This document shows positions 16,407 to 26,221 of a stretch of DNA of 49,790 nucleotides, piece after piece. Numbering within the stretch: the first letter of the stretch is position 1; each line of letters opens with the position of its first letter. The DNA comes from a virus. A program made the position numbers and the translations under genes. The notes below the pieces were generated by a model. It was not told the DNA's origin. It saw only the letters and a program-made list of their open reading frames with translations, and made no database searches. The stretch spans positions 1 through 49,790 of IMG/VR virus record IMGVR_UViG_3300033153_010975. One strand, written 5' to 3'.

Positions 16407-17820
16407 TGGTGGTGGAAGTACAACTATAAGCACTATGCCGAGAATTGGCGGTGGTGATCCTTCTGATGCTATATATCCTTTATTATCTGAACGTGTTTAT
16501 CAAGCAGGTATTGGCTCTTATAGTCGATATACGCAATTTGATGCTATGTTTTATTATGCAAGATGGTTAGATCGAATGAATGACCTGATAGCTGATGAGG
16601 ATGGAGTAGGTTTAACAAGTCCTTATAGTACCTTGTTAGCTAAATTAGATAAGGACAGTGAAGGAATTACAGAATCAGCTCAGCCTTATGATCCCTCTGA
16701 CGCTGTTACTGCTATGTCTGAGGTTTTAGCTTCGCTTAATACTGATATTACGGCTATGGAACCTGAATCCAGTCTTGAAAGTTACCTTGATAGTAGCTTT
16801 ACGAAGGCGAATGAGAAAATAGACGTCTATGACCCTGACTCTGACCTCTACCCTGAAAGTAACGTAACAGAAGGAATATTGGCTAAAGCTTCAGGTGAAG
16901 CTACACGTGCTGCAAGTGAAATCGTAACTGCTGCTTTAGGTGAGTTAGAGGATAGTACAGATACAGGTATAGTTGATAAGGCTATAGCTAAAGCTGCCAC
17001 TATTTCGTCAGCTATTATTACTCAAGCTATAACGCAAGCTGAAGATGTCTTAAATTCGTCGCCTATTCAGGAAGTTTCAGAGGCTTTTGAGGATCGAGCC
17101 AAGAGACGATACTATAAATCGGTGAATAGGTTTACAGGACGCCTCTCGATGATTAATGCTACAAATTCGAGTGCTTTTATTATTGGACTCGTTTTATTAG
17201 ATAGGGAACTATCACAGGAAGTTGCAGAGTTTGAATCCAATCTCTCTTACAATCTATACATAAAAACAGTTGACCTTTACTCTTCCCTTTATCAAGCTGT
17301 AAAAGATAACTATGAGAGGTTAGCTCAAACACTTACGGCTAATCAATTGAACCTATATCAAAGTGTAGTTAATGGTAACTTACAGGCTAACTTACAGTCT
17401 AATTTACAGTCGCAGGCATTAAAGCAAAATTTAGCCCTCAATGCCGCTCAGTCTATGGCTGTAATGTTTACGCAGCAAAATCAATATAAGACTGAACATT
17501 CTCGTTTAAAGCTTGAGCAAGAGCGAATAGGTATTGTTGCTAATGATGATTTCTATCGTCAAACAATGAACTTAAAAGTAAAAGATAGTCTTTTTAGTGC
17601 AGACCTAATACAAAAAGGGATAAACGTTTTAGCTGGAGGTTACGGTGGTACTACTACAACAAAAGATTTGCCTCTATCTGAAGCTCAAAGCGCTTTAGGT
17701 GGTGCTGTAGGTGGAGCAGCATTTATGGCTTCTGTAACAGGAGGTGGCACCAATCCAATAAGTTGGGGAGCAATAGGTTTAGGTGCTGCGATTGGTGGCG
17801 CTGCTGAAGCTTTAATGTAA
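16399..17820 (+). CDS. Internal virion / DNA-ejection protein with C-terminal glycine zipper
   Basis: 473 residues from ATG 16399, which overlaps the previous stop region; a TTG at 16387 would add four residues. The middle (about residues 90-370) is long helical, Ala/Ser/Gln-rich coiled coil (NLQANLQSNLQSQ). The C-terminal about 45 residues are Gly/Ala-rich and hydrophobic (GGAVGGAAFMASV ... GLGAAIGGAAEALM), as in glycine-zipper membrane segments. This combination fits ejection proteins that are expelled and insert in the cell envelope during infection. Confidence 0.65.
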   Translation: MSSGGGSTTISTMPRIGGGDPSDAIYPLLSERVYQAGIGSYSRYTQFDAMFYYARWLDRMNDLIADEDGVGLTSPYSTLLAKLDKDSEGITESAQPYDPSDAVTAMSEVLASLNTDITAMEPESSLESYLDSSFTKANEKIDVYDPDSDLYPESNVTEGILAKASGEATRAASEIVTAALGELEDSTDTGIVDKAIAKAATISSAIITQAITQAEDVLNSSPIQEVSEAFEDRAKRRYYKSVNRFTGRLSMINATNSSAFIIGLVLLDRELSQEVAEFESNLSYNLYIKTVDLYSSLYQAVKDNYERLAQTLTANQLNLYQSVVNGNLQANLQSNLQSQALKQNLALNAAQSMAVMFTQQNQYKTEHSRLKLEQERIGIVANDDFYRQTMNLKVKDSLFSADLIQKGINVLAGGYGGTTTTKDLPLSEAQSALGGAVGGAAFMASVTGGGTNPISWGAIGLGAAIGGAAEALM

Positions 17821-17838
17821 TAAATATAAGGAAAAATA

Positions 17839-19044
17839 ATGGAACCGAGACCACTTTCAGGGAGAAAACCTCTTTTAGACCAGAAGATTCCAGAAATAGA
17901 AGAGGAAGAAGAACTAAATCCTTTAACTTCAACTGTAAAAACTCTTAAAGGTTTATTTTCAGAAGAGGCTCGACCTCAATTAGTTACAGGTTTAGCTACT
18001 TTAGCTGAAGCAATAACAGGTGGTCGAGAGGATGCATTCGGTACAATTCTTGCTAAAGGCGCAAGATCAATACAAGAAGCTATTTCTTATAATAAAGCTT
18101 TACAAGCAGCTAAAGCTGGAGAAGCTCCTCCTGCTGGACATATGCAGATACTTAGTCCACGGTTACAGAGTGCTATAACGCAGGAGCGTTTAGCTCAAGC
18201 AGAACTCGATCAAAGGCTGCTCGCTCTTGAACAGCGAAAGCGAGAGTTCGCCGATTATATGTCTCCTTATGAAAGTATGCAGTTAAGATTAACGGAAATC
18301 ATGGAGACTGAAGGCATTCGTTTTCGAAATAAGCTAAAACTCGCTGAACAGTCGCTTGACTTTGGATTACGTTCTCTACAGGAAGAGTACCGCCTACGTG
18401 CGAAAGAGCAGGGGCGCGAGCTTGACTATAAAACTATGCTTAAAGAAAAAGATTATCAAATAGAAGCTAATAGACTTGAATGGAACTACTTCTCTACAGC
18501 AGTTTCTGCGGCTATTGAATCCGGTTCTACGGTAGAATTAAGTGACATGATCAGGTCTTTAGTCGTTGCTGGAAAGCTTGATAAGTCTTACTTGGATCAA
18601 GTTGAGAGGTTAACGGGTTTTGATGAAACGAAGGAAGGGCAAGTAGAAAGGGATTTTATTGAAAGAACCCGTAAGAAATATGAGACTCTTTATAAAGAGA
18701 CGCAGCGAGTACCTTCAGCAAAGGCTGAAGCTCCCGGAGAAGAGGTAGATGTTGAAGAGCAGGCGGACGTTGAAGCTGAACCTGCAAAGAAAGATTTCAG
18801 AGAATTTAAGCCTCTTGAAGTTATTCATGAAAAGCTGAAAGCGCCATCTGAAAGTGATTTCATCTCTTACGTAACGATGGACTTGCCTCCAGTTGAAAAT
18901 ATACGGGATAAAGAAGCCGTTTACTATTTGAACCTGTATAAAACTTACCAAGAGCAGGGTCGTAAGCAGGGCTACTCCAAGAGTCTTGCCAGGAATTTGC
19001 GGAGAGTCTATAAGGCATTGCAGAAGAGGGGAGTCTTTAAATAA
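17839..19044 (+). CDS. Coiled-coil internal virion protein
   Basis: 401 residues. A Glu-rich N-terminus is followed by a helix with a short Gly-containing turn. Long charged coiled coil runs from about residue 110 to 290, an acidic linker (VDVEEQADVEAE) follows, and the end is a basic helical region. Together with the flanking genes it makes up a three-protein ejection cluster of the T7 gp14-gp15-gp16 kind by size and order. No enzymatic motif is visible. Its stop overlaps the next ATG (TAATGG). Confidence 0.6.
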   Translation: MEPRPLSGRKPLLDQKIPEIEEEEELNPLTSTVKTLKGLFSEEARPQLVTGLATLAEAITGGREDAFGTILAKGARSIQEAISYNKALQAAKAGEAPPAGHMQILSPRLQSAITQERLAQAELDQRLLALEQRKREFADYMSPYESMQLRLTEIMETEGIRFRNKLKLAEQSLDFGLRSLQEEYRLRAKEQGRELDYKTMLKEKDYQIEANRLEWNYFSTAVSAAIESGSTVELSDMIRSLVVAGKLDKSYLDQVERLTGFDETKEGQVERDFIERTRKKYETLYKETQRVPSAKAEAPGEEVDVEEQADVEAEPAKKDFREFKPLEVIHEKLKAPSESDFISYVTMDLPPVENIRDKEAVYYLNLYKTYQEQGRKQGYSKSLARNLRRVYKALQKRGVFK

Positions 19045-22000
19045 TGGAACCGAAGGCAAAAGTTATACCATCTTGGGAACGTATTAGTGACCTTATTAGC
19101 AATCAACCGTACGACTTCAAAGTTGCTGCAGCGAGGGACTATTTTGACTCTTTTATTGCAACGGATTCAGCCTTTAAGGAAGATACTAAATTTCGAGAAT
19201 ATGCTCAAACCGAGTTTATCAAAGAACATGTAGGTGAAGGAGAACTCGGCGAAGAAGTTTATCAAGGTTTAGCTTTAGTAGCTAAAGGCATGGTTAATGT
19301 TGGTCGTTGGTTAGGTTTAGACGACGAGGTTTCGGCTATACAGGATTATATAGATAGAGATATTGAACCTCCCTCTGGTAAGTACGCACATCCTCCGGAA
19401 TCTGGCTGGGAGTATTTAACTGATCCGAAGCGTCTCTGGCAATTAGTCGCAACCAATTTACCTTTAGCTGGAGTTTTAGCACTACCTGCTGTCGGGATAC
19501 CTTTAGCTGGAGGAACAGCTGCTGCTGGAATGGCAACAAGTGCTGTTCTTTACGGTGCTGTAGAGTCTGGCGGCTACCTTGAAAGCGTTGATGACTATGA
19601 GAAAGAAACTAATAAAAAAATCTCCCCCGAGATAAAGTATCCTATGGCTCTTGGCGTAGGTGTTCTTAACACAGCTTTAGGTATGACTGGTCTTGGTAAA
19701 ATTTTAAAAACGACGGGGAAGACAGCAGGAAAGAAGGTTATTAATAGTGTTATCTCTGGCAGTTATGAAGCTTTTACTGAAGGTATGGAGGAGCTTGTAC
19801 AAGCTGCCGGGCTTTCTTTTGCAACCGGAGAGCTTCCTGAAAAAGAAGAGCTTTGGATACGTTTTAGAGATTCTTTTGCAGCCGGTGCTGTAGTCGGTGG
19901 TATTATGTCAAGTGCTAACGCAGCTTTCGAGACTGAAGGTAAGCAGGCTTTGGAAGAGGAGGAAAGTGAACGAGTAAGGGAAGTCTTAGATAAGCAAGAG
20001 GTTGAAGAAGCTGAAAAACTTGCAGAGGAAGTTGAAGGCGAAGTTGAAGAAGTTGGACGGGAAGTTGAAGAACCTGAAGAGGCTAAAGAAGTTGAAGAAG
20101 TTGAAAAAGTTGGGGAGATTGAGGGAGTCAAGGAGGAAAAAGAAGATGTAACGGAAGAGGCTGCCGAAGAGATCGAGACGGTTGAAGAAAGCAAAGAAGA
20201 GGAAGTATCTCCACCTGTTGTTGAAAGAGAGAAAGCTAAAAAGAAAGTTAAAGAAGTCGTCAAGGTAGAAGAGTCGCAGGAAGGCTTAAAGGTTAATCCG
20301 GTAAAAGCTCGAAGATCGGGGAAGGTTTTAATAAACCTTGATAAAGAAAATTGGACAGACGATGAGGTTGCTGCTATATGGACAAGAAAAGCTTCCTTAA
20401 TTTTAGGTAAAAAAGTTCCACCTTTAAATTCGCCAGAAATAAAGTCGTACGAAGCTACAACCCCCCGTGCAGAAATTTTGAAAGCTATTACAAAGCTTTC
20501 GGGAGCTAAAAGAGCTATTTTTGTGGAGACCCCATTAGATAACTTCGTCGCTGGTAGCTATATGCCAGAGTTTGATGCTTATATTTTTCAAGCTAAAGGT
20601 GAAGCAATACCTACTTTTGTTGTAGGGCACGAGGCAACACACAGGTTAAGGGTAAGACATCCTAAGCTATATGCACAACTTTATGATGTCTTGATTACAG
20701 AGGATAAAGCGAAAGCTTATAATGCTTGGAGTAAGAGGGGACTTAAAGATGCAGCTTTTCAACGATGGCAAAACGAGGAAGAGTTTATCGCTGACGCTGT
20801 AGGTGAAAGAATGAGCTCGATGGCTTTTTGGGAAAAGCTTCATAAGAAATCACCTAAACTTGTTAAAACCTTAGCAGAGAATCTACTTCAGTTTTTTAAA
20901 AGTGTCAAAGCTACACTTAAAAGAGAGTCTTTAAAATATTTTAATAAAAGTCACTTAGGTAAAGTAGTTGAGACAATAGATCAAGTTATGTTTGACTATT
21001 TTGAGATTGCTAAACCTAAGAAGAGGGAGGTAGTTAAAAAGTCGGTTAAGAAAAAAGAGGCAAAAACAGAGCTTGACGCTGAGATTGAGAAAGCTTCAGA
21101 GGCTAAGCAACTTACTCAAAAAAGAGCTAAATTGCAGGGTATTATCGGTAGATTACAGGTTGAAGAGAGTAAGCGAAGGCTAAATAAAAAGGAGAATAAA
21201 GAACTCTACGAAGCTTTAGTAGCTTTAGGTAAACTTAAAAAGGAAATACGTGAATACTCTAAGATAAATCAGGTTAAGCTTTATATCACTCCGCCTGAAC
21301 CTAAGACAGTTACGCAGAAGGAGAAGCTGCGTCTTGCTGATAAGGTCAATGCTGTTTACGAGGAGGGAAATAAACTTCTCACAGAGAAGCAGCGTGTAAG
21401 TAAGGTAAAGAGGTTTCGTGCTTTACGTAAAACTATTTGGGATTCCTCTGGAAACGTTGAAGCTGATTTGAAAAAAGTTTTTAAAGAGGAAGCAAACGAC
21501 GTAGTTCAATTGAAGGACTTAAGCCGCGGCCATGCTGGATACTCCGAAGAGGTTTACTATCGAGCCGTTGAGGATATTTACTCAGGTTTAAGCCGCGTCG
21601 AGGAGAAACTTTTTGATCGTTATATTGGTTACTTAAATAGTATTATGCTCTCCAAGATGAATCCGGATATGAAGCACGAAGGTGGTCTTACGCCAAGAGA
21701 TATGCAAGCTTGGATTGATGTTTACTTAAAGGGAGACCTGAAGAAGAAGCTTGATCGCGCGGTTAAGAAACATCGTACTTGGACAAGGAAAGTTCTTTAT
21801 GATATGTATAAAGGTGGTTTGATAAACAAAAAGGCGTATAAGACTCTTTACAAAAGGGAAGTCTATAGTCCTCGAACTTTCATACAGCATATTGATCCTA
21901 ATAATACAGTTAATGCTATATTAAATCAGACTTACTCGTATGAGAAAACAGGTCGTAAGATTACTGTCAACGACAGCGGCTTAAAAGCACTTGAAGAAGG

Positions 22001-23963
22001 AAGCTGCGCCGCTATGGAGAAAGATAGTCGTTTACTACTCTCACAGGTCATTACAAGAGCTTATTCACGAATCTATAAGAACAAGGCAAATCAAGCACTG
22101 CTTGCACTTACACAGAAGCACAAGGATAATGGTTTAACCTCTACGAAAGTAAAGAAAGGTTACGTAGATATAGGCGTCTTCGTTGACGGCAGTCCGAAGA
22201 AAGTTTATATGCTTAAAGAATTAGCTAATGAATGGGTATCCTCTGATCCTCTAATGAGTCAACTTCTTACAGGAGCAATCGGCTGGGTAACAGGTACAAA
22301 GCCTTTGAAAGCTACAGCTACCGCCTATAACATAGCTTTTGCCTTTTCTAATCTCTTCCGCGATATAGCTTACGTTTTTCTAACGACAGACGTCTTTCAG
22401 GGGCGTAAAGGCGGTTACTTGCGGAAAACTAATCCTTTAACGTTTGTAAGGAATCTCTCTAAGCATTACAAGCAAACGTTTAAGGACGCTTGGAAGGAGG
22501 AGGGAGCTTATTTAGATTATGCTAAAGAGGGCGGCTTAATGGCTACGCTGACTCGTCAAGGTGCAGTAAAGACAAAACTTGGAAATAGATTTCATGATAA
22601 ATACCTTAAGCCCCTTTCTGACGGCCTTTCGCAGATTGGTAACTTCACGGAGATATGGACAAGGCTCGCAATACGTGACCGTGCCCTTGAGTTAGGTTAC
22701 TCTCCTATTGAAGCAACACACATTGCAAGGAATATGCTTGACTTCTCGAAGGGTGGTAATGTTGCTAAATATCTTGATCTTGGCATTCCGTACTTGAACG
22801 CTGGTATTCAAGGTACACGAGGGATTACGAGAGCGGCAAAAAATAAACCTGGCGAATTTACAGCTAAACTTATTTGGCTCGGCGCTTTTACTACAGGTTT
22901 ATATCTTGCTAATTACTTTCAGAATAAAGAGGCTTATGACAAAACCTCTGCGATAACTAAAACTAACTATTGGATATTACCCTTTTCCCTTCCATATAAA
23001 GACTCGAAAGGGAATCGACGTTTCCTAAGCTTTCGAATACCAAAAGATCAAGGTCAACGTTTGTATACTACAATAGTTGAAGGTTTTGTAGGTAAAGCTC
23101 TTGGACATGAAGTAGATGTTGATAGAGTTGTAAAAGCGGCTATTGAGTTTATACCTATTGTACCAAGTCAAATGATTCCACCAACTTTTGAAGCTCTACT
23201 TGGTTACGCCGCGAACTACGATTTCTGGCGTTCGGATAATGTTTGGAAAGGAAGCGAAGTTGAAAGCTACCTCGAAAGAACTCCGTATACTAATCCATTT
23301 TTTGTTGAAGCTGGCCTTTTAAGTAAAAAAGTTACGTCTGGTCTCGGCTTAAGTGGAAGCCTGTCTCCAGAGCGCTTGAATAATGCCCTTTCACAGGTTT
23401 TTGCTTATAACAATCCTTTCGCCGCAGCTTCGGGTATAACAGCCAGAGAGATTCTCGGCAACATTCCCGGCTATCAAAAGGAAAAATCTGTCGAGAATTT
23501 CTTATCAACTTTCCCTATTTTAAATCGAATAACTTACTCAACTTCGCTTAAAACTCCAGCGAGGGAGGAAATTCGAAGGTTGGAGATTCAGGAGAACTCC
23601 AGAAGACGGGAGCAGAACATAATTTTAGATACTTACATAAACGACTTCGTTCGTAATAAAGATAAACAAGCTCGAAATGAAGCCCTCGCATTTATTAGAG
23701 ATCAACCTTTTTATGATAGAAAAAGGCTGCTTAAACGCTTCAGGGATATGATTAAAATTGGAGATATTGAGGATCGAAGCTTCTACTTTGACGTTAGGAG
23801 ACTCCCACCAGAAGTCCGCGCACGAGTTATGTATTCTCAATGGTTAGAGAGAGATGAAGAGGGAAAGAGAAGACTTCTTAGGGATTCCCGGCGTGTACCT
23901 AACTTAGTCTCTAAGAAGTATCTCTTTCACTTTAATCGTCTGCGGAGGTTAACCCCGAAGTAA
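19044..23963 (+). CDS. Giant polyvalent virion protein with HExxH zincin motif and LPD38-like region
   Basis: 1639 residues, the largest product. A helical N-terminus with Gly/Ala-rich hydrophobic stretches (about residues 130-170 and 270-300) is followed by a Glu/Val low-complexity linker (about residues 305-420). A zinc metallopeptidase-like segment has H529-E-A-T-H533 and a downstream EEEFIADAVGE near 578-588. A long charged helical region follows. A block at about 1050-1260 (GWVTGTKPLKATATAY, SNLFRDIAYVFL) resembles the large-polyvalent-protein domain LPD38. Known relatives are ejected with phage DNA. The last gene of the plus operon. Confidence 0.75.
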   Translation: MEPKAKVIPSWERISDLISNQPYDFKVAAARDYFDSFIATDSAFKEDTKFREYAQTEFIKEHVGEGELGEEVYQGLALVAKGMVNVGRWLGLDDEVSAIQDYIDRDIEPPSGKYAHPPESGWEYLTDPKRLWQLVATNLPLAGVLALPAVGIPLAGGTAAAGMATSAVLYGAVESGGYLESVDDYEKETNKKISPEIKYPMALGVGVLNTALGMTGLGKILKTTGKTAGKKVINSVISGSYEAFTEGMEELVQAAGLSFATGELPEKEELWIRFRDSFAAGAVVGGIMSSANAAFETEGKQALEEEESERVREVLDKQEVEEAEKLAEEVEGEVEEVGREVEEPEEAKEVEEVEKVGEIEGVKEEKEDVTEEAAEEIETVEESKEEEVSPPVVEREKAKKKVKEVVKVEESQEGLKVNPVKARRSGKVLINLDKENWTDDEVAAIWTRKASLILGKKVPPLNSPEIKSYEATTPRAEILKAITKLSGAKRAIFVETPLDNFVAGSYMPEFDAYIFQAKGEAIPTFVVGHEATHRLRVRHPKLYAQLYDVLITEDKAKAYNAWSKRGLKDAAFQRWQNEEEFIADAVGERMSSMAFWEKLHKKSPKLVKTLAENLLQFFKSVKATLKRESLKYFNKSHLGKVVETIDQVMFDYFEIAKPKKREVVKKSVKKKEAKTELDAEIEKASEAKQLTQKRAKLQGIIGRLQVEESKRRLNKKENKELYEALVALGKLKKEIREYSKINQVKLYITPPEPKTVTQKEKLRLADKVNAVYEEGNKLLTEKQRVSKVKRFRALRKTIWDSSGNVEADLKKVFKEEANDVVQLKDLSRGHAGYSEEVYYRAVEDIYSGLSRVEEKLFDRYIGYLNSIMLSKMNPDMKHEGGLTPRDMQAWIDVYLKGDLKKKLDRAVKKHRTWTRKVLYDMYKGGLINKKAYKTLYKREVYSPRTFIQHIDPNNTVNAILNQTYSYEKTGRKITVNDSGLKALEEGSCAAMEKDSRLLLSQVITRAYSRIYKNKANQALLALTQKHKDNGLTSTKVKKGYVDIGVFVDGSPKKVYMLKELANEWVSSDPLMSQLLTGAIGWVTGTKPLKATATAYNIAFAFSNLFRDIAYVFLTTDVFQGRKGGYLRKTNPLTFVRNLSKHYKQTFKDAWKEEGAYLDYAKEGGLMATLTRQGAVKTKLGNRFHDKYLKPLSDGLSQIGNFTEIWTRLAIRDRALELGYSPIEATHIARNMLDFSKGGNVAKYLDLGIPYLNAGIQGTRGITRAAKNKPGEFTAKLIWLGAFTTGLYLANYFQNKEAYDKTSAITKTNYWILPFSLPYKDSKGNRRFLSFRIPKDQGQRLYTTIVEGFVGKALGHEVDVDRVVKAAIEFIPIVPSQMIPPTFEALLGYAANYDFWRSDNVWKGSEVESYLERTPYTNPFFVEAGLLSKKVTSGLGLSGSLSPERLNNALSQVFAYNNPFAAASGITAREILGNIPGYQKEKSVENFLSTFPILNRITYSTSLKTPAREEIRRLEIQENSRRREQNIILDTYINDFVRNKDKQARNEALAFIRDQPFYDRKRLLKRFRDMIKIGDIEDRSFYFDVRRLPPEVRARVMYSQWLERDEEGKRRLLRDSRRVPNLVSKKYLFHFNRLRRLTPK

Positions 23964-23989
23964 GTTATTTTTCAATTCCCTTTTTCGTG

Positions 23990-24250
23990 TTATTCGTCTA
24001 TTTCTCTTTTTATAAGCTGTGCCTTTTTCAGGTCTAAGCCAAACCTTTGATGGCAATTTGGACAGTTTAATATAAGTCTTGTAGAGCTTGCCTCCACTGT
24101 ATTGAGACCTGAGGAGTATTCAATATCACTCTCATACATATCATGGTTACAGAATATGCAAGTTAATGGAGCTTCAACTATATCCATCTGATTAAATAAG
24201 ATACGACCACCTCTTTGCTCAAAAGAATTTTGTCCTTTGAATTTAATCAA
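23990..24250 (-). CDS. Zinc-ribbon protein
   Basis: 86 residues with CIFC (near residue 31) and CPNC (near residue 63), a four-cysteine zinc-ribbon arrangement with strands between. It is the last gene of the minus-strand half; only 26 bp separate its stop from the stop of the convergent giant virion gene, and no obvious hairpin terminator was seen there. Function unknown. Confidence 0.65.
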   Translation of the reverse strand: MIKFKGQNSFEQRGGRILFNQMDIVEAPLTCIFCNHDMYESDIEYSSGLNTVEASSTRLILNCPNCHQRFGLDLKKAQLIKREIDE

Positions 24251-24311
24251 AGACTTAAAGGCAAAATGTGCCTTGCTTCCTTTTCGTAACTACAGTATAA
24301 CTTGTTCATTT

Positions 24312-25544
24312 CTATCTCCTCTTTTTAATTTTAAAGTCTCTTAGACCTTGCTCTCCACCTGCCCATTCAATAATCCTATCTCCGGGAAAGTTAGAGTCAG
24401 CTGGCGTAATTATATTTATATACTTCGTAAGCTGCAAACGCGTCAATGCTTCTTCAATGGACTCAAGGCGTAACTCACTTAAAGCTTTTACGAGATCAGT
24501 GTAGGTCGTTTTACCTAAGTAACCTACGTACTTTCCAACCGATGCTATAGCAAACTTAGCTGATCCAATACCTTCGTCACCTTCAAGGGCAGTATGCATA
24601 ACAGCTTCTGTTTCATTTAAAATTCTAACTGCTTTCAAAAAATCCTTTTTTTCGAGGCGCAAAGTATCACCTCTTGAAGCACTTAGTATCATTGAAATCT
24701 TCCAAATAAAAGAGGCTCTACGACTAAGGTAACCTTCAAAAGCCGCATTGCGTTCCAGCGTTGAAGGTACTTGATCGTCAGAAGTTTTGTACCATTCGTC
24801 ATATAGCCGGAAGAAGCCTTTACTATAGGTAAATTCGCCTTTAAGTTGATGTATACGATAAGCGTCATGCTCTAAGTCGGCTAAAATTTTCTTCTCCTTT
24901 TCCGTTAAAGTAGGATTAGAGCATCTCCTTCCTTTTCCACCGGCATAGACAAAAATAACTCTTCCAGTAAGTCCACCTGCTACTGCGAGACCTGTTAAGG
25001 TTTCCTGTACTGTACCTAAAGTCATGCCACCAAGTAGGTTTAGCCATAGATTTTCTATTGGATACTTACCTGACATTTTAGTTTCACGTAACCAATCATC
25101 ATCACAGTCATAAAGGGAAGTTAAAGCCATAATCATGTCTTCATCACGGAAGCGTACAAATGTTGCAAGCTCATCGACGAAGCCTGTTAAAGACGCATGT
25201 CTCTCCTCTTTATCTATATCCATACTTATTTCGTAGAGCTTCTCAAGAAGTCTTTCCATAGTTACCGACTTAGGTGCAAGTGTTAGGTCTAAAAATTTAA
25301 GGAAGTGCAAACCCTGCTTTATTGCTTGAGATTTACGTGTTCCACTCTTACCCACTAAGATAACATAGAAGTTTGTATACCAAGTCAAGTACGGATTCCA
25401 TTTGAGGTAACATTTTCGCTCTAAGAAGCCCGCTATGGTTGAGATTCCAGTCCAAAGTCGATACAAGAAAGGTGGTTCACTGTTTTCTGTATATTCAAGG
25501 TAAGAATCTAACCAATCAGTTAGTTTCCTACCCTTAGCTATCAT
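24312..25544 (-). CDS. DUF3987-like P-loop ATPase, putative replicative helicase
   Basis: 410 residues. Walker A is GKSGTRKS (about residues 65-72) in a VILVGKSG context and Walker B is TGFVDELATF (about 120-129). The WTGISTIAGFLERKCYLKW opening is the pattern of DUF3987 proteins, which act as primase-associated or stand-alone helicases in phages. No primase domain is fused and no separate primase was found. It starts 11 bases inside the HExxH gene and lies downstream of the DNA polymerase, so it belongs to the replication operon. Confidence 0.8.
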   Translation of the reverse strand: MIAKGRKLTDWLDSYLEYTENSEPPFLYRLWTGISTIAGFLERKCYLKWNPYLTWYTNFYVILVGKSGTRKSQAIKQGLHFLKFLDLTLAPKSVTMERLLEKLYEISMDIDKEERHASLTGFVDELATFVRFRDEDMIMALTSLYDCDDDWLRETKMSGKYPIENLWLNLLGGMTLGTVQETLTGLAVAGGLTGRVIFVYAGGKGRRCSNPTLTEKEKKILADLEHDAYRIHQLKGEFTYSKGFFRLYDEWYKTSDDQVPSTLERNAAFEGYLSRRASFIWKISMILSASRGDTLRLEKKDFLKAVRILNETEAVMHTALEGDEGIGSAKFAIASVGKYVGYLGKTTYTDLVKALSELRLESIEEALTRLQLTKYINIITPADSNFPGDRIIEWAGGEQGLRDFKIKKRR

Positions 25545-26004
25545 TGCTGGACTGCCCTTTATTGCTTGCTTGAAAAGGTTCTTCTAAGGTTGCTTCGTAA
25601 AGTTTATTTAAAGTACAAACTTGTTCAATAAGATTACGTAAAGCAGAGTTTTCTGTTAGAAGGTTAAGAACACCTTTCGCAATTCCGTCAACGATGTCCT
25701 CGTAGTCTTTATGTTTCCTCAAACTTGGAAATAAATCCTGACCAAGACCATGAATTGCTTCATGTAAGAGAACTCGTAAGATTTCAGATGGTGTGAGTTT
25801 TTGATTATCGCCCTTAAATTCCTTTACAATTTGGATACTTTGGTTGTGGTAAAAAATACACCCTAATTCATCGGAACTTAAATCAGCTGGGTAGATAAGC
25901 TTAAAATAAATCCCATTAATTTTAAGTCTTTTTAATTGACGCAAGCGTGTATAAAAGTGCTCTTCAACGGCCCTTACTGCTTTAGATTCTTCAAAAGCTT
26001 TCAT
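25534..26004 (-). CDS. Phage HExxH metallopeptidase-like protein
   Basis: 156 residues. The motif LLHEAIHGLGQD (H81, E82, H85) and a downstream acidic residue (KDYEDIVDGIAKG, about 100-111) fit the ImmA/IrrE- or SprT-like phage metalloprotein family that has a beta strand pair before the HExxH. The target is unknown; such proteins may cleave host regulators or be inactive. It overlaps the helicase gene by 11 bases and its start overlaps the upstream small gene by 14, so it is embedded in the replication operon. Confidence 0.7.
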   Translation of the reverse strand: MKAFEESKAVRAVEEHFYTRLRQLKRLKINGIYFKLIYPADLSSDELGCIFYHNQSIQIVKEFKGDNQKLTPSEILRVLLHEAIHGLGQDLFPSLRKHKDYEDIVDGIAKGVLNLLTENSALRNLIEQVCTLNKLYEATLEEPFQASNKGQSSNDS

Positions 26005-26221
26005 AGTAATCCTCTTTCTTTGTCAAAATTACGTCTTCCCAAGTACCATCAGAGAGGTTTTCAATTTCGTCAACGTGATTACAACAAGTTTCGACAGAGA
26101 CATTAGGGAATAGTTCATGGTCTAAATGCTGACAACTTGTTGACCCACAGATACAACAGCAGTTGTCAAGGTCTTTAAGGTAAAGTTTGAAGTCTTCACA
26201 AGTTAGTATTAATTTATCCAT
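25991..26221 (-). CDS. Small Cys/His-rich protein
   Basis: 76 residues with a dense metal-binding pattern (NCCCICGSTSCQHLDHE, then ETCCNH), acidic overall. It begins inside the polymerase gene's end (ATGGATAA overlap) and its 3' end overlaps the HExxH gene. The pattern is likely a zinc site. No known family identified. Confidence 0.65.
   Translation of the reverse strand: MDKLILTCEDFKLYLKDLDNCCCICGSTSCQHLDHELFPNVSVETCCNHVDEIENLSDGTWEDVILTKKEDYYESF

Noticed and set aside
19763-20263. Long Ser/Thr-rich reading frame on the minus strand
   Set aside because: It is the antisense of the Glu/Val-rich linker of the giant virion protein; low complexity on one strand opens the other, with no ribosome site.
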